This document shows, one piece after another, positions 1-5,583 of a stretch of DNA of 9,058 nucleotides. This DNA is from Spirochaetota bacterium (GTDB lineage Bacteria; Spirochaetota; JAGLSM01), in assembly GCA_023135745.1 (NCBI GenBank), contig JAGLSM010000057.1, positions 1 through 9,058 on the forward strand. The letters run 5' to 3'. A model generated the notes under the pieces. It did no database searches, had not been told where the DNA came from, and saw only the letters and a list, made by a program, of their open reading frames with translations. The number at the start of each line of letters is the position of its first letter. The stretch's first letter is position 1. Made by a program: the position numbers and the translations under genes.

Positions 1-243
1 AAAAAAAATAAAAAAGTAAAAAAAACTATTCAAATTTCAAAAGGAGCGAATAAGTATAAGCTAAAAAAAATTGAGGATGAAATTTTCAAACTGGAAGAAG
101 ATCTGAAAAAAAATGAAAAGCTTATGCTGGCTGAAAATGCGTTGAAAGACGGGCGGATTTATAATGAAATTAATGAAAAATATAAAAAAATAAAAAATGA
201 ACTTGAAGAGAGGTACGGTAAATGGGAAGAAATGGTTGGATAA
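1..243 (+). CDS. ABC-F family ATPase, C-terminal tail (5' end outside window)
   Basis: An open frame runs from the first base to TAA at 241-243 and gives 80 residues with no start inside the window. It opens with a lysine-rich linker. A charged, heptad-like helical stretch follows (roughly residues 20-78) and ends in ELEERYGKWEEMV. This pattern, a basic linker then a two-helix coiled coil closing on a Y-x-K/R-WEE motif, is typical of the C-terminal domain of Uup/EttA-type ABC-F proteins. Those are soluble ATPases with two nucleotide-binding domains that act on the ribosome; the C-terminal coiled coil contributes to nucleic-acid or ribosome contact. The ATPase domains lie outside the window, so the identification rests on the tail alone. 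The next gene starts inside this one, with a 22-base overlap. A different coiled-coil protein cannot be excluded. Confidence 0.6.
   Translation, partial: KKNKKVKKTIQISKGANKYKLKKIEDEIFKLEEDLKKNEKLMLAENALKDGRIYNEINEKYKKIKNELEERYGKWEEMVG
208..213 (+). promoter_or_regulatory. Ribosome binding site of the TPR lipoprotein gene
   Basis: GAGAGG lies 8 bases before the ATG at 222, inside the end of the upstream ABC-F-like frame. It supports the start at 222 and re-initiation or coupling with the upstream gene. Confidence 0.6.
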
Positions 244-1100
244 CAGCAGTTCTGATAGCTTTATTTGTTTTTGCCTGTTCTGATAAAAAGGAAAACCGTG
301 ATGATTGGTCTATTTACAAATCAAAAAATAAGAAATTAGACAGGTCTTCAAAATATATTAAAAACGGTTTTAAATACTACAAGCAAAGAAATGTAAGAGA
401 TGCTTATTCTAATTTAAAAACAGCATATAATTACGGGTCAAGTGATCCTCTGGTTTTATTTAAACTAGCCTTTTTAATGCAGAAAATGAAAAACTACGAT
501 GAGTCACTTAAAATATATGCTCAAGTTCAGAGAAGTATTAAATATAAGTATTCGGGACATCCATATTATAAACGGTCTTTTATTAACCAGGGGAATATCT
601 TTTACAAAAAAAGGAAATTTAAAAAAGCTTTGAAATACTATTGGAAAGCTTCAAAAATATTTAAAAATGATAAAGACATAGCCTTTAGTTTAGGTATGGT
701 GTACAGACGTCTAAAAAACTATGCTTTATCAGCCGCATATTTTGAAAAGGCGGATAATGAAGATTTTAGAGTCAATTTCTATATTGCTTCCGCGTATCAG
801 AATTTAAAAAGGCTCAACGATGCAATTAAAAGAATGAAAAGTGCTGTTCTTATAAGGCCGAATTCATCTAAGGCACTTGGTGCATTGGGTAATTATTACT
901 ATATGGCAGCAGAAAAACTGCAAAAGAAAAAACAGTATGAAAATGTACTAGACTTACTAAAAAAGTCTAAACAGTTGTTCAAAAAAGCTAAGAGTCTAAG
1001 TAAAGATTTTAAAAATTACTATACGGAAGCTATAAAAGCTGTTATAATGAAGGAATATGCTATTAAAAAACACTTAGGTCAAGGTCGTAAAAAATTATGA
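222..1100 (+). CDS. TPR-repeat lipoprotein
   Basis: This 292-residue protein begins with a short basic segment, a hydrophobic stretch (residues 6-18) and Cys19 in the context VFAC-SD. That reads as a lipoprotein signal peptide with a relaxed lipobox, so the mature protein is probably lipid-anchored in the cell envelope. The rest is almost all helical repeats. I can place tetratricopeptide-like units at about 44-76, 77-110, 118-151, 152-183, 184-216 and 217-260, with the usual small and aromatic positions (for example GNIFYKKRKFKKALKYY and AYQNLKRLNDAIKRMKSAV). TPR arrays are protein-interaction scaffolds; no catalytic motif is visible. The composition is very rich in Lys and Tyr. The gene overlaps the upstream ABC-F tail by 22 bases and the next gene by 4 bases (ATGA), so it belongs to a coupled operon. 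The partner protein cannot be inferred. Confidence 0.85.
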   Translation: MGRNGWITAVLIALFVFACSDKKENRDDWSIYKSKNKKLDRSSKYIKNGFKYYKQRNVRDAYSNLKTAYNYGSSDPLVLFKLAFLMQKMKNYDESLKIYAQVQRSIKYKYSGHPYYKRSFINQGNIFYKKRKFKKALKYYWKASKIFKNDKDIAFSLGMVYRRLKNYALSAAYFEKADNEDFRVNFYIASAYQNLKRLNDAIKRMKSAVLIRPNSSKALGALGNYYYMAAEKLQKKKQYENVLDLLKKSKQLFKKAKSLSKDFKNYYTEAIKAVIMKEYAIKKHLGQGRKKL

Positions 1101-1324
1101 ACTCAATTTTAAAAAGGATGAAGTATTGTCCATACTGTGGTAAAAAGTTTAAAAATGAATGCAGCTGTCCTTATGGTAAACATATTAAAATGAGAATGGA
1201 CTTTGACGACAAATTAACAGCTCTTTATAATAAAAAGTTTTGTCCAAATTGCAGTGAACGCTCATCTAAACGAGTATGTGGTTACTGCAGCCATGTTTTT
1301 GATCCCGATGATATGTTTTATTGA
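1097..1324 (+). CDS. Small zinc-ribbon protein with eight cysteines
   Basis: This 75-residue protein has two cysteine clusters. The first has Cys11 and Cys14 (CPYC) plus Cys22 and Cys24 (CSC). The second has Cys49 and Cys52 (CPNC) plus Cys61 and Cys64 (CGYC). Each set can bind one zinc as a ribbon or treble-clef-like knuckle pair. There is no signal peptide, so it is probably cytoplasmic. The start ATG overlaps the stop of the TPR gene (ATGA), and its own stop overlaps the TTG start of queG, which fits translational coupling. A second in-frame ATG at 1118 has an AGG directly against it, too close to act as a ribosome binding site, so the coupled start at 1097 is preferred. No specific family is recognised. 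Small zinc ribbons often bind nucleic acid or the ribosome, but that is family-level inference only. Confidence 0.75.
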   Translation: MNSILKRMKYCPYCGKKFKNECSCPYGKHIKMRMDFDDKLTALYNKKFCPNCSERSSKRVCGYCSHVFDPDDMFY

Positions 1325-2394
1325 TTCTAAAAAAGCTAATGTCTGATTTAAAAAAAAATAATACAACTAAACTTCGAGATATTCTTAACTCAAATGGGCT
1401 TAATAAATTTGCGGTTATTGATTCTTACAGAAGTATAAAAGAAGAAGAAAGGTTTACTAACTGGTTGGATAATGGCTATGGTGCCGGAATGCCTTATCTT
1501 CAAAATCGCAGATTGTTAAAGGCTGATCCTGAAAAACTTCTTAAGGGCTGTAAATCTATAATTTTTGTTTTATTGAATTATTATCAGAAGAAAAATGATT
1601 CACCAAGAGACGGTGGTATTGTTTCCAGGTATGCATATGGGCGGGATTATCACAAGGTATTTTCTTCCAAATTAAAGAAAATAAGAAATGAACTTAGCGC
1701 TATTTATCCACAAGAACAATTTAAGACAGGAAGCGATACACTACCAATTTTTGAAAAACATTACGCGGCAGAAGCAGACTTGGGTTTTATTGGAAAGAAC
1801 ACCCTTCTTATTAATAAAACATACGGATCATGGCTTTTTATCGGTGAGATTCTAAGTACAAGAAGATTTACTCCAACAATTTCAGAGCACTCAATCATAA
1901 AAAAATGTCCCGACTCATGTACCTTATGTATCGATGCCTGTCCAACCGGAGCTCTTGTATCACCATATATTCTTGATTCTACCAAATGTATTTCATACCT
2001 GAATATTGAAAATAAAGGAACAATTCCGAAAGAATACAGGTCTGGTGTCGGCCGCTGTATTTATGGATGTGACATATGTCAGGAAGTATGCCCTTTTAAT
2101 CAATCAGTTGCCGAAACAGAAGAGACGGGTTTTCTAAACCAGATTGCAGGTTCCAGCTTAAAACTCAAGGATATTCTTTTAATTAAAAATGATGAAGAAT
2201 TTATCGCTAAATTTGCGGGATCTCCTTTAATTAGATTGAAGCGCGCGGGACTAATCCGCAATGCCTGTATTGTTGCCGGAAACTCAGGTTTGCATGAACT
2301 AAGTCCTATTCTAAAAAAGTTGGTAAATGATCCGGATCCTGTAATCTCAGAACATGCAGGGTGGGCTGTAGAAAAAATGATAAGCAAGAGATAG
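1321..2394 (+). CDS. queG: Epoxyqueuosine reductase QueG
   Basis: QueG reduces epoxyqueuosine to queuosine at position 34 of tRNAs with GUN anticodons, using cobalamin and two [4Fe-4S] clusters in the cytoplasm. The 357 residues fit the family. Visible landmarks are the N-terminal WLDNGYGAGMPYLQ block, the likely catalytic Asp139 in SDTLPIFEKHYAAEADLGF, and GKNTLLI. The ferredoxin-like cluster motifs are Cys196, 200, 203 and 207 followed by PTGAL, then CISYL (Cys223), then YGCDICQEVCPFN (Cys250, 253, 257). A HEAT-like tail occupies roughly residues 305-355. The first cluster motif reads C-x3-C-x2-C-x3-C where I expect C-x2-C-x2-C-x3-C, and Cys246 is an extra cysteine. The TTG start at 1321 overlaps the preceding TGA; ATG at 1339 is an alternative, and neither has a clear Shine-Dalgarno. 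It is the last gene of the coupled operon, and its stop lies inside the end of a repeat element. Confidence 0.93.
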   Translation: MILKKLMSDLKKNNTTKLRDILNSNGLNKFAVIDSYRSIKEEERFTNWLDNGYGAGMPYLQNRRLLKADPEKLLKGCKSIIFVLLNYYQKKNDSPRDGGIVSRYAYGRDYHKVFSSKLKKIRNELSAIYPQEQFKTGSDTLPIFEKHYAAEADLGFIGKNTLLINKTYGSWLFIGEILSTRRFTPTISEHSIIKKCPDSCTLCIDACPTGALVSPYILDSTKCISYLNIENKGTIPKEYRSGVGRCIYGCDICQEVCPFNQSVAETEETGFLNQIAGSSLKLKDILLIKNDEEFIAKFAGSPLIRLKRAGLIRNACIVAGNSGLHELSPILKKLVNDPDPVISEHAGWAVEKMISKR

Positions 2395-2617
2395 AACACA
2401 GATGACGCGGATGCGGCGGATCTATGCTGATCTTTTTTTAGTTAATTGGTTATATTTTATAGCAAGTCTTATCTTTTATTAGAACAAATAATGTTGTTTC
2501 TTGAAATTAAAAAAACAAGTAAAAAAATATTTTAAATTCCTTTGTTCTCTTCCAACGCAAACTCCAAAAAATAAAATCTGTGAAAATTCGTTCAATCCGT
2601 CAAATCTGTGTTCTATC
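2390..2617. repeat. Phased-box inverted-arm repeat element, copy A (228 bp)
   Basis: The ends are a perfect 14-bp inverted repeat, GATAGAACACAGAT (2390-2403) and its complement at 2604-2617. Each arm then carries four CNGAT-like boxes pointing inward. On the left they are CAGAT 2399, CGGAT 2408, CGGAT 2417 and CTGAT 2427. On the right, on the - strand, they are at 2604-2608, 2595-2599, 2586-2590 (CGAAT) and 2576-2580. The steps are 9, 9 and 10 in both arms. The interior of about 144 bases is AT-rich and has no gene. The left end covers the queG stop codon. The element fills most of the 2395-2713 gap; the remaining 96 bases before mnmE show no convincing signal. Confidence 0.75.
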
Positions 2618-2713
2618 CTACCTCTGACCCTGTTAAACAATCATTAAAGAAATATCAAGTAATTGCCCTGACTCAGCATTGTTTTTTACAGTTTTAATGG
2701 ATAAATTCAATAT

Positions 2714-4081
2714 ATGCAGAAATTTGAAGATACAATAGCGGCAATTGCTACTCCTGCGGGTGTTGGCGCAATATCTATAATTAGAATTAGCGGAGAAGCC
2801 TCTATCAGTATTGCTGATAAAATATTCAAAGGCAGGACTGCATTGAATAAAGCCGAAGGCTATACTGTCCATTATGGTAATATAGTAGATAAAGATAATA
2901 TTATTGATGATGTTCTTATAACCGTTTTTAGAGAACCCCATTCCTATACAGGTGAAAACTCTGTGGAAATAAGTGCTCATGGAAATCCTTTTATCACAGA
3001 ACAAATAATTAAGCTCCTCTTTTTAAACTCGGTCAGGCAGGCTGATCCCGGAGAATTTACAAAACGGGCATTTTTAAACGGTAAGCTTGATCTTTCAGAG
3101 GCAGAGGCAGTTATTGATGTAATAAATGCCCGTACCGAAGCCTCACTTCGCGGTGCCAGGAATCAGCTGGATGGTTATTTATCAAGCAGGGTCGGAGGTG
3201 TTAGAGATATTTTGATTAAAATATCTTCTATGCTTGAGCTGGAACTTGATTTTGTTGAAGAAGGAATGGAGTTTATTGAAACAGGTGAAGTCAGAGAGTC
3301 TCTTAACAAAGCTGTAACTGAAATTACTGAACTTGTGGATTCATTTTCATTTGGACGGGTACTCAGGGACGGAGTAAATGTTGCACTGGTAGGCAAACCA
3401 AATGTAGGCAAGTCCTCTCTAATGAACTATCTGTTAAAAGAATCAAGAGCTATAGTGAGTCATATACCGGGAACGACAAGAGACGTGATTAGAGAGGAAT
3501 TAAACATTGGAGGATACCTTTTTAAACTCTTCGATACTGCGGGTATTAGAGAGAGTGAGGATCATGTAGAGAGAGAAGGTGTAAACCGGAGCCGTGAATC
3601 TGTAGAAAACGCCGATGTCGTTCTCTTTTTATCAGAAGCAGCGATGGGGGTTGATGATGAAATGTATCGAATGTTATCCGGACTCACAGAAGAAAAAAAG
3701 ATACTTAAAGTATTAAATAAATCGGACCTTATTGAGCCTGATAATCTTAATAAAGTCAAAGATAATGAAGTGTTGCTGATTTCATCCTTAACAGGAGCAG
3801 GTGTTTCGGATTTACTTGAAGAATTAAAAAAAAGAGCAATAGGCAGCAAATCTTTTAGTGAAAAGACAGCCGTTGTTTCTAATGTCAGACATAATATTTG
3901 CTTAAAAGACGCGTTAAATTCAGTAAATAACGCGCATGATTCTCTTGAGAACGGATTATCGGGTGAATTTATTGCGCTTGATATGAGAAATGCAATATCA
4001 AGCCTGGGTGAAATAATTGGCTTAATAACTTCAGATGATGTTCTTGACAATATTTTCGGGAATTTTTGTATAGGGAAATAG
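2714..4081 (+). CDS. mnmE: tRNA uridine-5-carboxymethylaminomethyl(34) synthesis GTPase MnmE
   Basis: MnmE is a dimeric cytoplasmic GTPase that works with MnmG to put the (carboxymethyl)aminomethyl group on C5 of U34 in tRNAs reading split codon boxes. The 455 residues match the family. The N-terminal tetrahydrofolate-binding domain begins DTIAAIATPAGVGAISIIRISG, and PGEFTKRAFLNGKLDLSEAEA is the usual block near residue 120. The G domain shows GKPNVGKSS (227-235, G1), GTTRD (253-257, G2), DTAG (274-277, G3) and NKSD (335-338, G4). The C-terminus is FCIGK with Cys452, the conserved family cysteine. The start is fixed by the N-terminal alignment; the upstream ribosome binding site is weak. A confident promoter is not visible in the 96 bases between repeat copy A and the start. 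Its partner mnmG lies 1.5 kb downstream, separated by two membrane protein genes. Confidence 0.97.
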   Translation: MQKFEDTIAAIATPAGVGAISIIRISGEASISIADKIFKGRTALNKAEGYTVHYGNIVDKDNIIDDVLITVFREPHSYTGENSVEISAHGNPFITEQIIKLLFLNSVRQADPGEFTKRAFLNGKLDLSEAEAVIDVINARTEASLRGARNQLDGYLSSRVGGVRDILIKISSMLELELDFVEEGMEFIETGEVRESLNKAVTEITELVDSFSFGRVLRDGVNVALVGKPNVGKSSLMNYLLKESRAIVSHIPGTTRDVIREELNIGGYLFKLFDTAGIRESEDHVEREGVNRSRESVENADVVLFLSEAAMGVDDEMYRMLSGLTEEKKILKVLNKSDLIEPDNLNKVKDNEVLLISSLTGAGVSDLLEELKKRAIGSKSFSEKTAVVSNVRHNICLKDALNSVNNAHDSLENGLSGEFIALDMRNAISSLGEIIGLITSDDVLDNIFGNFCIGK

Positions 4082-4084
4082 GAC

Positions 4085-4111
4085 TTGACAAGAAAATCCA
4101 TCTGCTATAGC
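4085..4111 (+). promoter_or_regulatory. Possible promoter before the first membrane protein gene
   Basis: A consensus -35 box TTGACA (4085-4090) is followed by TGCTATAGC. With TATAGC (4106-4111) as the -10 box the spacer is only 15 bases, partly offset by an extended -10 TG. It sits directly after the mnmE stop. The short spacer makes this uncertain. Confidence 0.35.
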
Positions 4112-4130
4112 TTAATACAATCTTAACACT

Positions 4131-4136
4131 GGAGGG
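4131..4136 (+). promoter_or_regulatory. Strong ribosome binding site of first membrane protein gene
   Basis: GGAGGG lies 5 bases before the ATG at 4142. It is far stronger than the sites in front of mnmE or mnmG and fixes the start. Confidence 0.75.
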
Positions 4137-4141
4137 TTATA

Positions 4142-4600
4142 ATGATTTTTGGCACAGGTGGTTTTATACTTCTCTCTCTGGGAGTTGTAGCAGCGGGCTT
4201 GATTGTTTTTGCTGATTTAATAAAAAACAAAATTGCAAAAACAGGGGATTTTCTTGATAAATTGGTCATGCGTAAAGGCTATATAGGTATTGCTCTTGTT
4301 ATCCTTGGAGTATGGCGTTTGTTTCATTTATTTTCCAATTTTGGAAATATGTTCAAGCTTGTTACAGGAATTAAAAATGTTTCAGATTCAGCAATGCCTA
4401 CAATGTTTTTTGCTTATTTAATATGTATTGCGGTTGCTCTTTTACTGGGAAGTCTCCTTGCGATGGATATTATTAAAAAGAAAAAGAATCTCTCAGGAGA
4501 AAAACTTTCAGAAATTGAGAAAAAGCTAAGGGCAAAACAGGGTATTTTTGGGATATTGGGTATTATTTCAGGAATTATTGTATTTATTGAGATACTTTAA
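4142..4600 (+). CDS. Four-helix membrane protein, paralogue 1, function unknown
   Basis: I do not recognise this 152-residue protein. It has four predicted membrane helices at about 5-25, 46-65, 85-108 and 133-151. Lys-rich loops follow helices 1 and 3, which would be cytoplasmic under the positive-inside rule, putting both termini outside. The first helix could be read as an uncleaved signal anchor. It clearly resembles the next gene. Both have a glycine-rich first helix, a KGYIGI/QGYIGI motif opening helix 2 followed by a tryptophan, and an LS-x-EK-x3-IE-x-KL motif before helix 4. No catalytic or metal-binding residues stand out. It starts 60 bases after mnmE with a strong ribosome binding site and possibly its own promoter. 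No terminator is evident after it. A small stress-response or envelope protein is possible, but nothing here proves a role. Confidence 0.8.
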   Translation: MIFGTGGFILLSLGVVAAGLIVFADLIKNKIAKTGDFLDKLVMRKGYIGIALVILGVWRLFHLFSNFGNMFKLVTGIKNVSDSAMPTMFFAYLICIAVALLLGSLLAMDIIKKKKNLSGEKLSEIEKKLRAKQGIFGILGIISGIIVFIEIL

Positions 4601-4628
4601 ATTATTTTAATAAATAAAAAAAAGTAGC

Positions 4629-4657
4629 TTGACAGGGTTCCTGTCTTATTCTATTCT
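4629..4657 (+). promoter_or_regulatory. Sigma-70-type promoter of the second membrane protein gene
   Basis: A perfect -35 box TTGACA (4629-4634), a 17-base spacer and a -10 box TATTCT (4652-4657) are followed by about 40 bases of leader to the ATG at 4704. The -35 box coincides with the TTG at which the longest open frame of the downstream gene would begin, so that longer start is unlikely to be used. Confidence 0.65.
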
Positions 4658-4691
4658 AACGGTAAAGTTAGAAATCAAAAACAACGTAATT

Positions 4692-4697
4692 AGGGGG
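4692..4697 (+). promoter_or_regulatory. Strong ribosome binding site that decides the start at 4704
   Basis: AGGGGG lies 6 bases before ATG 4704. No comparable site precedes the in-frame TTG at 4629. The choice also makes the protein begin at the same point as its paralogue. Confidence 0.75.
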
Positions 4698-4703
4698 ATA
4701 TTT

Positions 4704-5141
4704 ATGGGATTTAGTGGTGGATTTTGGATTTTAGTGATTGGTTTGATTGTGGCTGGTGCTTTAGCTTTAGCGGAAATCATAAAAAAGAAAAACCCGCAAG
4801 CGGGTGAAGCTATTGAAAAAATATCTAAGTATCAGGGTTATATAGGAATTGGTCTTTTAGCCGTTTCAATATGGAACTTATTATCTATATTAAGATGGAT
4901 TAGTTTCCTTATGAGAGCTATTCCTGTAACAACAATAGTTCTTATTGCGGCTCTTGGAGCAGGTATTTTACTTGGTCTTTCCCAGGGTATTTCATTATTC
5001 AAGAATTTTGGTATTCTTTCTGATGAAAAAGCCGGCAAGATTGAAGGAAAACTTTCAGGAATCAAGATTCCTCTTGGTTTCATTGCCGTATCTTCAGCAG
5101 TTTACTTGATTCTATGGCGTCTTGTTAAATGGGGATTCTAA
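4704..5141 (+). CDS. Four-helix membrane protein, paralogue 2, function unknown
   Basis: This 145-residue membrane protein has helices at about 5-24, 45-67, 74-95 and 122-140 and the same layout as the preceding gene. Aligned segments include GFWILVIGLIVAGALALAEI against GFILLSLGVVAAGLIVFADL, QGYIGIGLL against KGYIGIALV, and the LSDEKAGKIEGKL segment against LSGEKLSEIEKKL. It is probably a tandem duplication that has diverged a good deal. The open frame can be extended 25 codons upstream to TTG 4629, but that extension contains the promoter and is not hydrophobic in the way of the paralogue. The ribosome binding site at 4692-4697 supports 4704. It has its own promoter and a strong terminator after it, so it can be a single-gene unit. 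No family is recognised; the two may form a hetero-oligomer, which is inference. Confidence 0.8.
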   Translation: MGFSGGFWILVIGLIVAGALALAEIIKKKNPQAGEAIEKISKYQGYIGIGLLAVSIWNLLSILRWISFLMRAIPVTTIVLIAALGAGILLGLSQGISLFKNFGILSDEKAGKIEGKLSGIKIPLGFIAVSSAVYLILWRLVKWGF

Positions 5142-5166
5142 GAAAATAACTTTCTATAAAATTCAT

Positions 5167-5202
5167 AAAAAGGGGCATGACTTGATCATGTCCCTTTTTT
5201 TT
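5167..5202 (+). terminator. Intrinsic terminator after the membrane protein pair
   Basis: A 9-bp stem, GGGGCATGA (5172-5180) with TCATGTCCC (5186-5194) and one G-T pair, has a 5-base loop. It is followed by eight T residues and preceded by five A residues that could extend the stem. It lies 25 bases after the stop at 5141 and separates this unit from mnmG. Confidence 0.92.
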
Positions 5203-5300
5203 GTTTGTAAACCTCCGGTAAATAATTATTTTTTATAGAGTGTTTTATCCTTATGATTTGGATAGAATGAAATTTGGATAATTCTGTGGATTAAGAATAG
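5203..5300. other. Intergenic sequence before repeat copy B, no feature seen
   Basis: This AT-rich stretch has no open frame of note. It contains three further GGAT words (5260, 5276, 5288), but they are not in register with the phased boxes of the adjacent repeat, so they may be chance or a decayed extension of it. Confidence 0.4.
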
Positions 5301-5535
5301 TATAGGAACGCGGATTAAACGGATGTTGCGGATTTTCACAGATTTTGTAATGACAGATTCTGTTAAGAAAGAATAAAATAGGCAACCATGAATCCATACG
5401 AAAAGGATTTTATATTTGCATATAATAAACGTTTCGTGTGATTTTGGCCTGCGGAGATTCTTTGAATAGCGTGGTTAAAACTATAAAAAAAGATCCGTGC
5501 ATATCAGCCTAATCCGTGAAAATCAGTGTTCTATA
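5301..5535. repeat. Phased-box inverted-arm repeat element, copy B (235 bp)
   Basis: The left end TATAGGAACGC and the complement of the right end, TATAGAACAC, match except for one indel and one change. The left arm has CGGAT 5311, CGGAT 5320, CGGAT 5329 and CAGAT 5339 (steps 9, 9, 10). The right arm, on the - strand, has CTGAT 5522-5526, CGGAT 5512-5516, CTGAT 5503-5507 and CGGAT 5493-5497 (steps 10, 9, 10). The interior of about 149 bases is unlike that of copy A. The total length is within 7 bases of copy A. It ends 48 bases before mnmG. Confidence 0.7.
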
Positions 5536-5583
5536 AAGCTTTGAATTATAAATAGAATAAATAACGAAATGAAATATTGAAAT

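Noticed and set aside
2390..2617. CRISPR array or tandem repeat reading of the GGAT-box regions
   Set aside because: The units are about 9-10 bases, without constant-length spacers of 25 bases or more, and the arms are inverted rather than directly repeated.
2633..3004. Minus-strand open frame of 123 codons across the start of mnmE
   Set aside because: It is antisense to the well-conserved mnmE N-terminus, and its translation shows no coherent domain.
3562..4101. Minus-strand open frame of 179 codons antisense to mnmE
   Set aside because: It is Ser/Leu/Ile-rich as expected for the reverse of a Glu/Asp/Asn-rich gene, and has no motif.
4629..4703. N-terminal extension of membrane paralogue 2 from TTG 4629
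   Set aside because: It overlaps a good promoter, lacks a ribosome binding site and has no counterpart in the paralogue, whereas ATG 4704 has a strong site.
5142..5583. Riboswitch or leader RNA before mnmG
   Set aside because: The region is accounted for by a terminator and repeat copy B. No conserved riboswitch core is visible, and the repeat occurs elsewhere with unrelated genes.
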